Below the pieces are notes generated by a model. That model worked only from the letters and a program-made list of their open reading frames with translations. It was not told the origin of the DNA and did no database searches. The position numbers and the translations under genes are program-made. Shown one piece after another: positions 23,073 to 36,167 of a DNA stretch of 64,000 bases. Where the stretch lies: assembly GCA_023653785.1 (NCBI GenBank), contig JAMKCH010007135.1:1-64000 (forward strand), read 5' to 3'. The stretch is from Ophioderma brevispina (lineage: Eukaryota; Echinodermata; Ophiuroidea; Amphilepidida; Ophiodermatidae). Each line of letters begins with the position of its first letter. The first letter of the stretch is position 1.

Positions 23073-25930
23073 TTATCGGGCAAAAAAGCGGCACTTCCCT
23101 TTGCTTGTCATAATCAGGTTATTGACCGATATAATTGAAGAGCCAAGCATTTGTAGCAGGTGATAATTGCCTGCTTTTTCCATTTTCTTCAGTGGTCTTA
23201 TCTTGCCAATGTTAAACGGATATGCTGTAGTATCAGACCCCGTGATACTATGGAAAGCTGGAAGTGCTATGCAGGTGTGTGACTCGTATCGACTGTAAAT
23301 TGCGTTTATGCTCACGTATCTCTCATGACTTATTCTCATGAACCAGTCATAATTGGGCGTTCTTATACTGTAACCATAGACCAAAACAAGTACATCCGTA
23401 TCTATTGCTCTGACGATTACGGGCCTCCTTCCTTGCTGGCTTCCAAGATTAATCTGTTGTCTGCTTCACTGTGATTACATGTTGGGAGCTCCTCCACTGC
23501 AGTTTGGGCTATCAACCATGTTTGCTCTTCTGCTGTTACAGTCAGTGGAACTAGAAGGTTCTTAAAAACTGTCAGTTTTGAGGTAGCTTACTACAAACTG
23601 TAACAGCTCGGTTTTGTTTTACGAGTTTCTTAGGAAAACATCCCAGTTGACTCCTTTAGGCATACGCTGTTCTGGATTGTCTATGTGAACCCGCTTTCCT
23701 AGTGCAACACGGCGAAGCTGTGTCATTTGCCTTGTGGTTGTTTCTTTGTAGGAATCAAAGATAATGCCAACGCTGAATGTTCTTGACCTCGCAGATGGTA
23801 AGCAGAATTTCAAAAAAGTTTCGGCATATTGCTCCCATGTACTGAGTGGCCTTCACGGCTGCCATGCCGTCATTTAGCCAAGCGGCATTTTCTACTGCAT
23901 TCTGGGAGACGGCCTTCGCTTCCTCTATCATGAGGTTGCGGAAAGTTGCTTTACTACTTGATCTAAGCCCTCTATCCGTTGATGCTAACGCCAACGGGAC
24001 CGTTGTAAGTGGATATGAATGTGCCCCTTCTGGTGACGTTGACTTACCAACTAATGACCCTAATGCTTGTCGGTCTTCCTTCAGAACATTGATCTGTCTC
24101 TCTTCTTTCTTTGCCTTCTCTATTCCAGTCAAAATGTTTCGTTTAGTAATCCTGTTGTAGCAATCTCTCTCCTACATCTCCTGAAGAGAGCTGTCCGGAT
24201 GTAATGGAATGGTCGATCTCAGTGCCAGTGTTTAAGTGTCTCGCAAGTCCATCACCAAATGGGGCGAAATATTTGTCAACCTGTGTGAGCAAGGGCCTGA
24301 CCATATCTTCATGTTGCTTACGTGTTACAGGTGTTAATTCATTGTGGGGAGATGATGTGAAGAGGCCTAATTTCTCATTTAGATTTGATTTACTTGTGCC
24401 ATCACATGGCTTGTCTTCACAAATGAATTCATTGCCTTCTCATCAGTGCTATAACCTCCTTGCATCGGGCCTCCCCTCACTTTCACCTCCTTATTGATGG
24501 TGGTCTCAGCGATCTCCATGCTTTGTTGAGAATGGTTCGCCGTCAGAGACCCTCCAAACCCATCCCATCAGCAAGTAAATCATTCCAAGCGAATTTGTTA
24601 CGCCCTTCTAGGGTTTCAAGGTAGACGTGCTGAAACGTTAAGTATCTGGCGTAATTGACATGGCCAAACGCAAAGCTTTTCTGGAGAAGAGCTCTTTATG
24701 ACGCTAGATGCCTCTTGATGCACTTCTCTCTCACTGATCTAACAGGGCACAACATAGGAGACACATCTAGTAGATACTGAAGCATCAGCTGCGAGTGGGT
24801 GACACATGACATCAACATAGAACATAGGTGGTGAAAATTTTGTAGGGCCAGAAGTGATTCTAGGTTATTAGGTGATGGCTCGGCCCTCAAAGTGGCAAGA
24901 ACCTTTCTAAGGTCATTCCATGCAGGTGATGTAAGAGGTATTTGGTTGATCCTATGCCGTAGTAAAGCCTCAAAACATTGCTTGTGGAGCCGTATGCCAC
25001 TGTGATAATTGCGACCTTCAAGTAGTTTTGGTAACCGATACCGCAGCAATAATTCCAGCTTCCACCCACCAATCCTGCAAGTCGAGACAGCCATATTTCT
25101 TGTGCAAAACTTTGAGGTTTACAAGGATGACGTGGAAACCACCCGTCAACGGAATGATTCGGTCATATCTTTTGTCATTCATCCAAGATATCATTATCTT
25201 ACTGTAGATGGCTTCGTCTGCATGGCAAAATATGTGGTCAATTTCAAGATCATTTATCATTCCCAGCATCATATCCATATACCACTTCACAATGGCGTCA
25301 TTTGGAGGAAATGGTGCTAATGTGAGATATTTCATTTTGCATTTGTTGTGTTTGAGGTAACCCTTTTCATGAATGCAGTCCAAGAGCCAACAGGACCCAG
25401 TTCGTTTTTGTCAACTTCTGGTTCATGAAGACATATCTCCAGCGGCTGCGTAAAGAACCCAGGCTATATCTCGTTGTAATGCCTCTTGCAACAGTGACGA
25501 GTTGTTATACTGGTCTGTGTAGTATGGGAAACAAGGAGGCTGACTTCTGTTTGCAGGAATTTTGTATGTACCGTAATTAATGGAAGTCTCATCGACGATG
25601 TCTGATGTAATGTCTTCCGCGATGTATTTTGTACCTGAAATAGCATCAATACCATCTTCTGGATGTGTTATTTGAAACACGGTACCGTTGGTGTGTTGCA
25701 TTGTACGTGAACCGGTCATTGTCTCCTGCCTTCCGTCGGAATTGTCGAATGTTACATAATGCATGCTTCGACCTTTCTTGAAGCCTGGTGGGAGCATTTT
25801 ATTGAGGTGCAAGGTTATGCTCTTTCTCCAAGACTTATTCAGTGTCCTTACATCATTGTAATGTATTCCTAGGCCATATCTGTTAATGCTTTTCCTGCTG
25901 CCGTTAGCCTATGCACCATGAGACTAAGAG
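23073..25930 (-). pseudogene. Degenerate large ORF with FEN1/XPG-like nuclease motifs
   Basis: Minus-strand frames, broken by stops and shifts, form one protein from 25930 down to 23073. The N-terminal half, of unknown fold, has HYVTFDNSDGRQ, CHADEAIYSKIMISWMNDK, GGFHVILVNLKVLHKKYG and IRLHKQCFEALLRHR. The C-terminal third has, in order, WLNDGMA (about 23910), GIIFDSYKETT (about 23755), CNHSEADNRLIL (about 23465), AIDTDVLVLV (about 23395) and FHSITGSDTTAY (about 23230). These match in order the acidic motifs of FEN1/XPG 5' nucleases (D, VFDG, EAE, D-D, GxD). Frameshifts include a missing base near 23421. The family appears to be recurrent, uncharacterised genes of marine invertebrates; this is recalled, not searched. 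The nuclease assignment is inference. Confidence 0.55.
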
Positions 25931-26778
25931 CAATGCCAACTGCTGAACGATTGCCTGTGATCAGGGTTTCCCAATTTTCCGCTACAGCAGCAATCTTCTC
26001 TACCTGTTTCAAACTTGGAGTATCAACTTATCCATGTGCATTTGTTTCCCTTCTTGGATTAATTGACCATGCGATGGCATTGTAAATAGGAACAGGAGGC
26101 CCATTACTGTTTGAGTGATTTAGTAAATCTTGCGACTGAGGTGGTCATTCCAGCCCCTTATTTCGTTCAATTTTTTGACGTATCAGAGCTTTAGAAATGG
26201 ATGTGATGCCATGCTAAAAAAAACCGGATTCTTAAGGTACTTGTGCAAAATCTCCCTGCTACTGGCCTCGAACAGTTTTATGGTATTTTCTGGCAAGCGG
26301 TTCGATACTGCATATCTAAACCAAATAGTGCATACCCCCTTCTTTGGTACACCAATTTCTGGTAACTTAATTTAAAAGTAGGTTGGGACCCTGGTCTCTA
26401 TTTCGATACCCTATTCGCTACAAAGCCAGAAATAGTACCGAATAGTTCGAGGCCCATACCGAGAAGATTTTGCACTGGGGCCTAAGAGGACTGATTTCTT
26501 TAAAATACTTATAACAACATGTTCCTGTCCTGATGTACATTTGTTGATTGATTATTGTTCCTGTGTGTACTCACAAAGCACCAAACACAATAAAACATTA
26601 CAAAAGAACAGCTTTTGATATTCATGTCTTATTTCCTTTGTCTCATTTCGCCTATCATACCCACGTATTGCATTGGTGTCATAGGTCACGCATGCGGCGT
26701 GCCCTCTACGATGCAGAGTACTAGTCATTATATAATCACTATCATACTCGTTCTACTAAATATTCACTCAAAAAGGAG
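25931..26778. other. Gap without recognised gene
   Basis: AT-rich sequence with short open frames only. It contains no exon-like block. Its right part, close to 26735-26778, may be the left end of the ACTCTTTT-type MITE whose right end is at 28205. Confidence 0.4.
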
Positions 26779-26779
26779 T

Positions 26780-27979
26780 AGGGGAGAAGGGGGTAAGTTG
26801 AGCCACATTTTACATTTTGTTTCATTCTGCTCAGAGAAATATAGAAGGAGGCAAATGCAGTGTTACAAATGAAACGTGTATGTTTACTTGATTAAGGTAT
26901 CACAAAGTTTTGACTAATATTTTGCATTATCCCTCAGTGAGGTGCCAAAAATATTTTGTAAACTGACTCAACTTACACCAGAGGTGGGGTAAGTTGAGCC
27001 AGTCATGGGGGTACGTTGAGCCGTCCATAGAAATGCACAATATATGTATCATAGCATTGAAATCCAATTTTTGCCTTTTTCTAATTTTTTTGTTTCAAGG
27101 TATTTTGCCAAAAAAATGTATGATATAGACTAGTGAAAGTTTAGTCTTAAAGATGAAAATAAATAATTTTTGACGTGATTCTACTTAAATTTTTTTTGGA
27201 AGAAAATTGTGCGCATTTTCCTATGCTCAATTTACCCCATGCCCAGTTGCTCAACTTACCCCATAGGGACCATTGAAGTCAAAAAGCAAGACTCCTTCAA
27301 ACTAAAACTTGTTACAGTTACAATCAGTTTTTCTAAAATTATATTCACATATCACACCCTCAATACACAAAAGAGTGCCATTTAAAGGTCCATGACCCGA
27401 TCGCTAATAGCCTCGTCCCCAGAACCCCAGATTTTACCGGAAGTGGTCAAAATTTTGGTATCAGAAGAAAGCTACTATTTTTCTCATTTACCCTGTGAAA
27501 TCTTAGGCTAAAGGATGTTTGGTTTGAAAGTTATGAGCGAAAATGTACTCCATTTTGGTCGACCAATATTAATTTTACACAGTACTCTATGGGGCTCACA
27601 AAATCACGTTTCTAGCGCTCACATCAAAACGGATTGAAACATTGGCGAGAAACTTTACAGATGGGGTTTTCGGGTGAAGGCCATTCTATCAAGATGAAAA
27701 CTTTATATACCTAAATCGGGCCATCCCCCTTTAAGCTTTCATCCTTGTGGGGGAATTTGACAAAAATAATTTTTTACAGAAAGTTAGAAAAAAGTGCCAA
27801 AAATGAACTTTTAGTGCAACTTTCTAATTGTTTGTGCAGGTGATTCCATCTTATACTTTAGAAACCTGTGTTATGCAATGTACTAATAGATAGTAGTGCA
27901 AAGTGAAGTAAGTTCTTGTCTTCTTTCTAGAGGGGGTGGCTTATCTTACCCTGAGGCTCAACTTACCCCTCTCTCCCCT
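26780..27979. mobile_element. 1.2-kb non-autonomous element, GTAAGTTGAGCC ends
   Basis: The left end GGGGGTAAGTTGAGCC and right end GGCTCAACTTACCCCT are inverted copies within about 24-bp terminal repeats. Both sides read TA just outside (TAGGGG...CCCCTA), consistent with a TA target duplication of the Tc1/mariner type. Internal sub-repeats GGGGTAAGTTGAGCC (about 26985) and CTCAACTTACCCCAT (about 27250) occur in both orientations. No transposase frame was seen. It probably inserted into an older MITE. Confidence 0.7.
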
Positions 27980-27984
27980 AAAGT

Positions 27985-28205
27985 TCACATCAAACGAGTG
28001 AATGTCCACTCGTTAAAGAGTTAAATGGAGGACAACACATTTTAGAGTAGTGTTCACTCTCACTCTTTTTGGAGTGAAACTTCAGTGATTTTGCTCTTTT
28101 TGGAGTGGTTTAACCAACACATGCAACTATTTTTGAGTGGTTTACACTCTTTTCGAGTGAATTAATATTCACTCGGTTTTTCACTCTTTTTTACATTTAG
28201 AGAGT
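27985..28205. mobile_element. ACTCTTTTTGGAGTG-rich MITE remnant
   Basis: At least five short inverted pairs of ACTC and GAGTG around T runs occur here, and the block ends CTTTTTTACATTTAGAG. That is close to the right end (TTTTGCATTTAGAG) of the MITE at 9743-9978. Sequence left of 26780 (CTAAATATTCACTC) may be its left end, split off by the 1.2-kb insertion. Confidence 0.5.
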
Positions 28206-28219
28206 CCTGACGAATAAAA

Positions 28220-29110
28220 GTATTGTTATGCTTACTTGTATTGGACGTTTGTGGCGGCCATTTTGAAATCTTTAGCCCATGGAAAATTTTACTTTGTCGA
28301 GGAAGGGGCCTATGCTCCTAGGCCCTCTACATTAAAACAGGAAAATTCCAAATTTTGTGGGCATTTTACAACGAAAATTGTGGGGTCACTTGCTGGGATT
28401 TATTGGGCAAATGAATCATGAAGCATTCCGTCCTTCGGTGGGGACGTTAAGCCGTCGGTCCGTGTACAGAGAGTCACAACTGTACATGTACATCGCAGGT
28501 AGTGTCGAGTAAGAGTAGGGTGAAAACCCCTGGCTGTTCCCAATCCGCCCCAGCTTCAAAAAAGTGGGCCATATTAGGAGCGTTCGTATCATGGATACAC
28601 GCGGCCCCAGATCAGCGAACTCAGTTGAATAAATCCTGACACCACCACAAGCCATTACCAATGACTTGTGGATACGCTAATAAGAAGAACGAAAATACAC
28701 GTTTTTAGCCAATTTTTAATAAAAAATGGTGTTTGGGCCGCCATTTTAATTTCGTTTTGGTCCAAATTTTAAATCAAAATGATAGCCATGTAGGTTTTGT
28801 GGTAGTAGCTCCACAATAAGTTAATACGGCATCTTTCACATTACGAATATATTATGAAAATTACTCTTATGGTTATGCATAACTGTATAGAGCGTTTATG
28901 GCAGCCATTTTGAATTCTGTAGATTACATGATAAAGAAAATCGATTTTTTGCTTGGTCGAGGACATGACCTGTGCCATTTTGTTTTTGAGTAAAAAATTA
29001 GGGTTTCCCAAAAGATATTCTAAACAATATAGTTTATGCAACATAAAAAAAAACTATTGGGTATGTGACAGGAAACTAGATTAGTAATAACCTGTGATGT
29101 ACTTGTCTAT
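28220..29110 (-). repeat. AAAATGGCGGCC repeat family, inverted copy
   Basis: Reverse-orientation relative of 19640-20460. It has GGCGGCCATTTTGAAAT (about 28252), GGCCGCCATTTTAATTT (about 28736) and GGCAGCCATTTTGAATT (about 28901). It ends with AACAATATAGTTTATGCAACAT and AACTAGATTAGTAATAACCTG, the mirror of the start of the other copy. Non-coding. Confidence 0.6.
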
Positions 29111-29120
29111 TACTGGTATC

Positions 29121-32100
29121 AGTAGAAAGAGGAGACCCGTATCAATACATCGATACCAAAGTTGCTATCATTAATTATTTTTAATCAAAATTATAGGAGT
29201 TGCAAATCCCAGATTTGATGCATTGCAAAAATAGAGTTGTCCAATTTGCTGTACTTATTTTTCATGTGTACAATTTATGAGCTGAAACTTAGGCATGGTG
29301 AATAATTGAAATGTTTCCATTTTAGTGGTTTCCTTCTAAAAGTATTATACGTGCATGATGTTTGATTCAATCAGTAACCTTTGATTTGTCTTATGTGTTT
29401 GGATCGTTATCATGTGTTTTCCCTAGTAAACATGTTGTTTAATATTAAGAGTAATTAGCTAATCTAACTTAGACGGCATGTAGAAAGCTATAGAGGTCTT
29501 CCACCTTTCGGATTAGCGGCCATCTTGCTGGGAATGGCAAAGTCCATTTCAAATTTCTGGAGACTTTCTTAATCTAAAGAACGACATGCATGTTGGATAT
29601 GGATGCATAAAAGTATGGGTCAAAACTTTGAACAGCACAAGCACTTTTTGTCGGGTATTAAATTGATCTGAATGGCGAATACTACGGGAACTAACACCTT
29701 TTTGTCCTTTGTTATAGCTTATGCATGAGTGAGGTGAAAGACCTCTATAAAATCGCTTTTGGAAAACTTCTCCAGCTTCAAGAAAATAATTGTAAAATAT
29801 GGCGAAAATATATTTTTATTTTTTAATGCATGTTGATTGTGAGGGCGCACATTTTTTCAAATGTTCTCCCTACCTGGTGACCTTTGATCTTTGGCAACAA
29901 GTGTCTGTGACCGGGAAGTGTTGAATGCCAAGACTGAAAGAGAAAGTGACTTGCCGTAAGTCAAGTTGAAATGCCCTGTAAAAAAATAATCGTGATATCA
30001 ACACGTGAAAGAAAAAGAAAACCGCGAAAACATCCACACCCACACTACCATCACGTCACACCCCCCCACACATACACTCACACACACGCGTCCATAAACG
30101 CAGGACATACGCATCTGTATAAGTTAATGCAAATCTGAGATGCGGTTCTTCTTTGCTTCATTCTGCACGATTGGAGTGCTAGTAGCATTCGATTGTAAAA
30201 TTTTTCGTCTTGAAAGTGCTTGCGAATACTACCGTTGGCAACAAAAAGTAATCGCGGCACAAAATTTTTTTCGAATCAGTATTATGCCAGTCCGATAATT
30301 TACAGTTTTTCGCAAATACATTTGTTGCCTAGGTCCTTGCTTTCATATAACACCTCACTTTAAAAATCGTGCAAAAATGGCTTAACAAAAAGTTCAGTTT
30401 TTGGATTGTTCAGTGGTTACTGTGCCGTAACAACGCACATAACACTGTGTATTGATTTACACCAAGAGGGTTCCGACTGATGAGCGCTAAAGCCTACTTG
30501 CAATATTGATTGTGGTCAGCGTGTTCGTGTCCAGTACACTGCACTGCCCATTGACAAACATCCAAAAAAAACTTTGGGTTTTTGGGGTTTTGACTGTTTC
30601 CGGGCATGTTTCAGGCGTTCTATATATGTAGGTATATTTCGAAACTTTCAAAATTATCGGACTTTGGCAACAATATTGTCGAAAAATCATGCCGAGATAC
30701 TTTTTGTGCCAACTGTATACTGTCATTACGCGTACTATTTGGGCATAATACGTTTAATATAACATTATGTCCAAAACATGTCGAAATTTTACTGTGAAAT
30801 AACTTGACATTAAGAGAATTTAAACTTAGAAAACATGAAGATCCACTTTAAAGTGATTTTTCGTGTATGTATCAGTTCTCCAGTTTTTGGTCCACCTTAT
30901 TATTTCAAACCATTGCTGTTATCTTTTCTTAACATTTCTTCGTAACATAAATCTCACAGTTCTCATTATCTCTTTCAATTCTTATCGCTTAAATTAAACC
31001 GTAATTGAACGGAATATTCATATCTCTCGACTCTCGTCTGCTTACACTCTATTCTTCATAGGCTTCAGACAGCTCTCGTCCCTATGTAAGCGTCTCATTG
31101 GATTTTTCAGTAAATGATTCCCCAACATATTATCTCGTGCTCATCGCCGTCTCTGTTCTGTCGTCATACAACAAAATAATCGTTGCTATGTCAAAGTACT
31201 GGCTATCATGATTTTGCCATGAAAAGAATGAGAGAAAAAAGGACTATTTATATATGTTCAAGCATGAAAAGATGGAAGGAAAAAATTGGATAGATAATTT
31301 TCAAAATGAGTAGACGCACATAAAAATGTTTTAGGTCTCTCCATTAACCGTCGTGAGAGATAACTGGATTTTTAATGGTCCACAGGTCCAAAAAGGTTAA
31401 TGTCACTCATGCCACACCATAGGATAACATAATGCATTCTTATATCGATACATACATATCGCAATGAGGGTGTTTATTCGGCTATCCAACCTTGTTCAGA
31501 GATTAGCGCGAAGTGTATTACGAGTTCTTTGACATTCCGGTTAACATTAGTATTTTGTCATTAGCAGATTATCATCAGGTTCCAGTAAGCGTATTCTGTG
31601 CAGTAACTTTGTATATTGCCATCTACGCGTCATGAGTCTTCCAACATGCCAATCGAACCATTTTGGCGAAATTGAGTTTTTTGCATATTAGGATCGCTAT
31701 ATCACAATCTCTTTTCATATACCAAATATTGAGGCAAAAATAACATTCCCATTTTAAGATATAATGATTTTCACTTTGGGGATCCATATACCCAAGACGC
31801 GCAATGAACGTCTTCCAACAGACCAATCTGGCATTCGTCTGTTGCTGTATCTGAAACTCACCTGCACGGCTGCTATTAAGTGAAGGCTATCGATCAATGG
31901 TATCCTGAAGATTCTCTCCTCGCTTGATCAAGACACGGGGGGGGGCTATAGAAGTATGTCGCACTGATTCATCAAAACAACTGAAAAATATCTATTTTGG
32001 CGAGTTCTTAGCCGAGATTGTGAATGTGTCGAGAATAACACGCCTGACGAACATCCTAACTTAGTAGGCCTAGCTCCCAAATGTCAACCAAAATTTTACG

Positions 32101-32640
32101 GTGCATATACTCTAAACTTCAGTAATTTTTGTAAAACATATGCATAAACTGTAAAATATAAAGTGAATTTGAAGGGAAACTATAAAAGCGTGGTTTCTGG
32201 GATTTTGTTGGGCAGAATTTGCTCCTCAGTATTTTCCGATAAGTTGTAAAGTATTTTTCCTGTAAATAACTTATCATGAGAATCCATAATCGTGTATAAC
32301 ATGTTGATATAATTCAAAGTTTAAATCGAGCTCTCTCTGATTTAGTCGTAATGGCCTCGAAAATTGGACAAAAAGTATTTACTAATTTATTTTTAAATTA
32401 CGGTTAAGTGATTGTCCTTTTCTTCTGCGCTTTTCTGATCTTTTTTTTTACTTGTGAGCGCACGTTATTTCGTAAATCACGATGCCTGTTAGTAGTGGTA
32501 TACACAAAAATAAAAACTGCCATTATATAGCTGGGCATGTTTCTTTCCCAGAATCAGATTGTACGATGTCTTGACTGTCTTAAGCGATGAGCACGAGGGT
32601 CCTATGTTTTATATCATTTTTCAATGGAGATTTGTGTATG
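29121..32640. other. Gene-free stretch
   Basis: No exon, RNA gene or clear transposon was recognised in this 3.5 kb. A pyrimidine/CA-rich microsatellite (CACACCC, ACACACACGCG) lies at about 30035-30092. A DR1-like motif (TGACCTTTGATCT) is at about 29878. Short open frames (60-80 codons) show no domain. Confidence 0.4.
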
Positions 32641-32649
32641 CATCTCGCA

Positions 32650-35535
32650 TTGCGATGACCTATGTCTCCAGGAAACCCACAGAGGACTGATAGTCATCGC
32701 CCAAACATACAAGGAATGGTCCTTGGCACGCGAGAGACCACATCGACAATAGATCGGAAGTGGCTATATAAATTATTGTGTGATGAACAGGTACGCAGAA
32801 ATAGAAGGTGGGACACCTACAATGTCTTATTACACAACATCGAAAGATCCTCAGCCATTTACTTAGTTCTGTCATATTTACATCATATCTACACCCATCC
32901 AATCAGTAACTTTCGAGCACCGCTCAGCTCAACCTGGTGAATTACCACCAACTCACTTCTTCATTGGCGACATCATCCCGCCAAGTACCCATGTTGCTAC
33001 ATGAAACTACCAAGAAGGACAGCTGTCGAAGAATGGATAGAAAGCAACATTCTACGTCTCCTTCTACGACTCTAAGCTGTCCGAATCATTTCATAGTGGG
33101 CCCGCTGGACGAGAGGTTACAACCATGATCTACTAGCTACTGTTAACAAAAACACATAGCTAACCTTTGTAGCAAGATTGTCTGGATCCTGTTCCACAAA
33201 TTCAACATCGACCAATCGGCATCCAAGTCAACGCTGGGCAGTAAGAGCAAACAAAGTGCCTTTTAAAGAAGTGCGCCGCTTTAAACTACAGGAAAGCAGA
33301 CTAGACTGGCAAGGATTCACTGTGAACCTGGATCAGAACGTGAAAATTAGGATTGCTCCAAAACCCACAAATTTGACAATTTGGGCCCTAACTATTAGAA
33401 CAAGACTGCATCGGCGATTTCATACCCAAGAGCTGTAGGACGGAATATATACAGGGCTCTTTCCAGGAATGTGCTAGAGATAATCAGATATATCATCATG
33501 TTTGAAGCTGATCCTTTTTCGGGGCTTAAACACTGCTAAGGTATGAGTCTCGAGAGGATCTCCGCATGAAAAGATCAAAACCTGGCACACTTAGTGACTC
33601 CAACCGATATGACCCATGACGGCAAGAAAGCATGGTCTAACATACCAATCCGAAAGCTCCGAAGATCGGAAGATCCAAACAGCACCTCGCACAGCAGCGG
33701 ACCAAATTTCAACATCTCTCTACTTGAGCAACTAAAAAATCTTGGCCCATTAGCAAGGAATGGCTTCTATGAGGCTCTGTCCAACTAGCAACTGCTGCTT
33801 ATTTTCCACAGTTCTCAAGCACAATTTTATGGCACTCCTAAATGCATGGGAAAGGATCCACTCCAATCCCAAGAGCTACAGACCCTATATCACTCTGCTT
33901 AGCCATACCTACAAGCTCTTTGAACTGCCTCCTGCTCAATCGTATCGCACCTGTGATGACGAACACCTCATAACCAGAACAAGCAGTGTTTTCCGCCAGG
34001 CAAATCAACAACAGCCAAGTACTCAACTGCCTAACTCAACACATTGAGGATGTTTCGAGAAGGTATGGTAACCGGAGCTGGGTTCGTCGACCTATCAACA
34101 GGGTACGACACTGTTAATCACGAATGCCTACTCCATAAGATCCTGGAAATTACCAAGACATTCGCTTGACTGAGTTTATCTGTGGATTGCTGGCTAACAA
34201 GCGATGTTCTTGTTCAGGCTAGGAGCGAAGAAGAGTCCAGGGCGTAGGCTCAGAATGTTCTACACAAGGGAGTGTGCTTGCACCGATCCTGTTTCAACTA
34301 TATACCACGACCAACTCAGGAGCATGCAGGAACCCGTCGTTTATATGCATACGATCTTGGAACCGCGCACAAGGTGCGGACTTCACAGTTGTTGAAAGAG
34401 ACTCTCTACAAGTCTTTGGATGAACCCACACCTTATTATGAGGAAAACCACCTACGTCGGCAAATCCTCTAAGACACATCCACGGTGTGTGTTTATTCTA
34501 GACACTACTAGGCAACCGTAAAGCCAAACCTCAGCTTACAGTTACCTGGTCTGGAACTCCCCTGAAGCACACTGTGTTCACCCGTCTCGTCTACACTGGA
34601 GTCACTCTTGGAGCCAGCATTCCATCTTATAAGACCCACATTGAGAAGCACGACGAGTAAAGTATGTTCACGCGGCACTAACATCTTGACAAACTCACTG
34701 GCACCAATTGGGGTGCTCGCCCGCTTACCCTAAGATCCGACGACGGCACTTGCCCTGTGGTACTCATGTGGCAAATGCCTACCTTGTATGGGAAAGATCA
34801 ACCAGTGCCAAGAAGCTTGACAGCGTTAACTTAAACATAGGGAGCCATCCTGCCAGGCTTAACAACAGTATTTCCGTCCAACACCAAACGGAAAACTTGT
34901 ACAACCTACTCCTAGCAGGAATTGCTCCACGCAGACCAGACACCATCGTCATCCCTAGCGTCAGGCGAGCAGAGCACATAGCGTAGTTGGTGGCCACACA
35001 CTGTATCAAAATGTGAAGCAACCCTATGTCTGGACAATACCATGCTGCGCACCCGACCTTAAATCTAGAGGATTTCTTATGCAAAGTCAGCAACCTCTGA
35101 AACGTCTCTAAGGAGTAAAGAGCGTCGTCCTTGTGAAAGAACGACTTGGCCATCAACCAAGTTCACATCTATGGCGGTATTGAACCTTGTGAGCATCTCC
35201 CACATGGAGTCTGACTCCTCAATGGCTGAATGGCGATGCTCAATAGATTGGAAGGCCAGAACTGGCGCGATCTAAAGGTTCACTTGCAGAAGTGGGGCTA
35301 TCTAAGAAGCAGATCAGGATACACCTGTGGTTGTGGAACAGCACCACGAAGAGACCAATGGAAACGCTCTTGGTCTGCCCACTGCTGGAGCACAATGCAA
35401 CAACAAGGCCCTTGGCGGAATTCAGTGAAGCAGCCAGCGTTTTACCCATCTCTGCCTCTCTGGCTGGATCATATTTGGAAACCACCTGTGTTTGGACACG
35501 ATAGAAGACGAATTATGATAGCGGGCAGTTGAGAT
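32650..35535 (+). mobile_element. LINE (Jockey/I-like) with endonuclease and reverse transcriptase remains
   Basis: This is the longest LINE here. Fragments run in order: end of the AP endonuclease (FIGDI.PPS, ESFHSG, LDPVPQIQHRPIGIQ, DWQGFTVNLD), then RT (FVDLSTGYDTVNHECLLHKI, YAYDLGTAHK at the YADD site), then the C-terminal Cys region (MGLSKKQIRIHLWL... and ETLLVCPLLEHNATTR, PLAEFSEAA). The terminal region is similar in kind to 4330-5191. Stops and shifts are frequent; the 5' half of the endonuclease and ORF1 are missing. It lies between gene A and gene B, or in the first intron of gene B. Confidence 0.85.
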
Positions 35536-36167
35536 TTATTTATTATTAATTTTATTGTTTTTAGGACCTAATAGTTAAAGCTTCTTTTATTTTGTAATGA
35601 TGCAACTATACATTTCATTAGAATAATTCACAATACCCTATTTTCATGTTGAGACAGTATAACACAAATATACATGTTACGGTAAATTGCGCAAAAACAG
35701 TACATTTATTCAGTTTACACCTGGTGCCTTCTGCAAATTAATATGCTTGTTGAAGTTGTAATAACGTAAAAGATTCAATCTTCTAATTTGATAATTCAAA
35801 GTTATACCAAGCAAATAATGTTTAACCCCAGAAAGGACATAAACAAGCACTAATCTAGTAACCTATTTTCACTTCAATTACTTTTTATAGATAGTTCAAA
35901 ACCTCTTGGTGAAAGGCCTTCATCACCGTTTTGTTATGTTTAATATTTTATCCATTTTAATCTTAGCAATATATTAATTTAAAGGAAAATAATGTATATA
36001 CATAAATTCAATGTTCTTATCTATTCCCTTTTAAGGTAGCATATTATCGTGGTTATTAGGTTATTTTGAGTTCATATCAGAGTGGTCCGCAGGTTTGATT
36101 CCTAGTTCATAGTAATTAAATAGGCTACCTCTTTAAGAAGTTCTTAGCATGATAATTTACAGCCAAA
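35536..36167. other. AT-rich gap
   Basis: AT-rich sequence after the LINE, without coding signs, without a poly(A) tail directly at the LINE end, and without recognisable repeats. Confidence 0.4.

Noticed and set aside
31623..31826. 67-codon minus-strand frame with two similar CWKTxxA segments
   Set aside because: Short, no known domain, and the similarity is between two weak direct repeats at about 31630 and 31805; evidence is too thin.
32937..35532. Series of plus-strand frames as host genes
   Set aside because: Together they are the decayed endonuclease and reverse transcriptase of one LINE.
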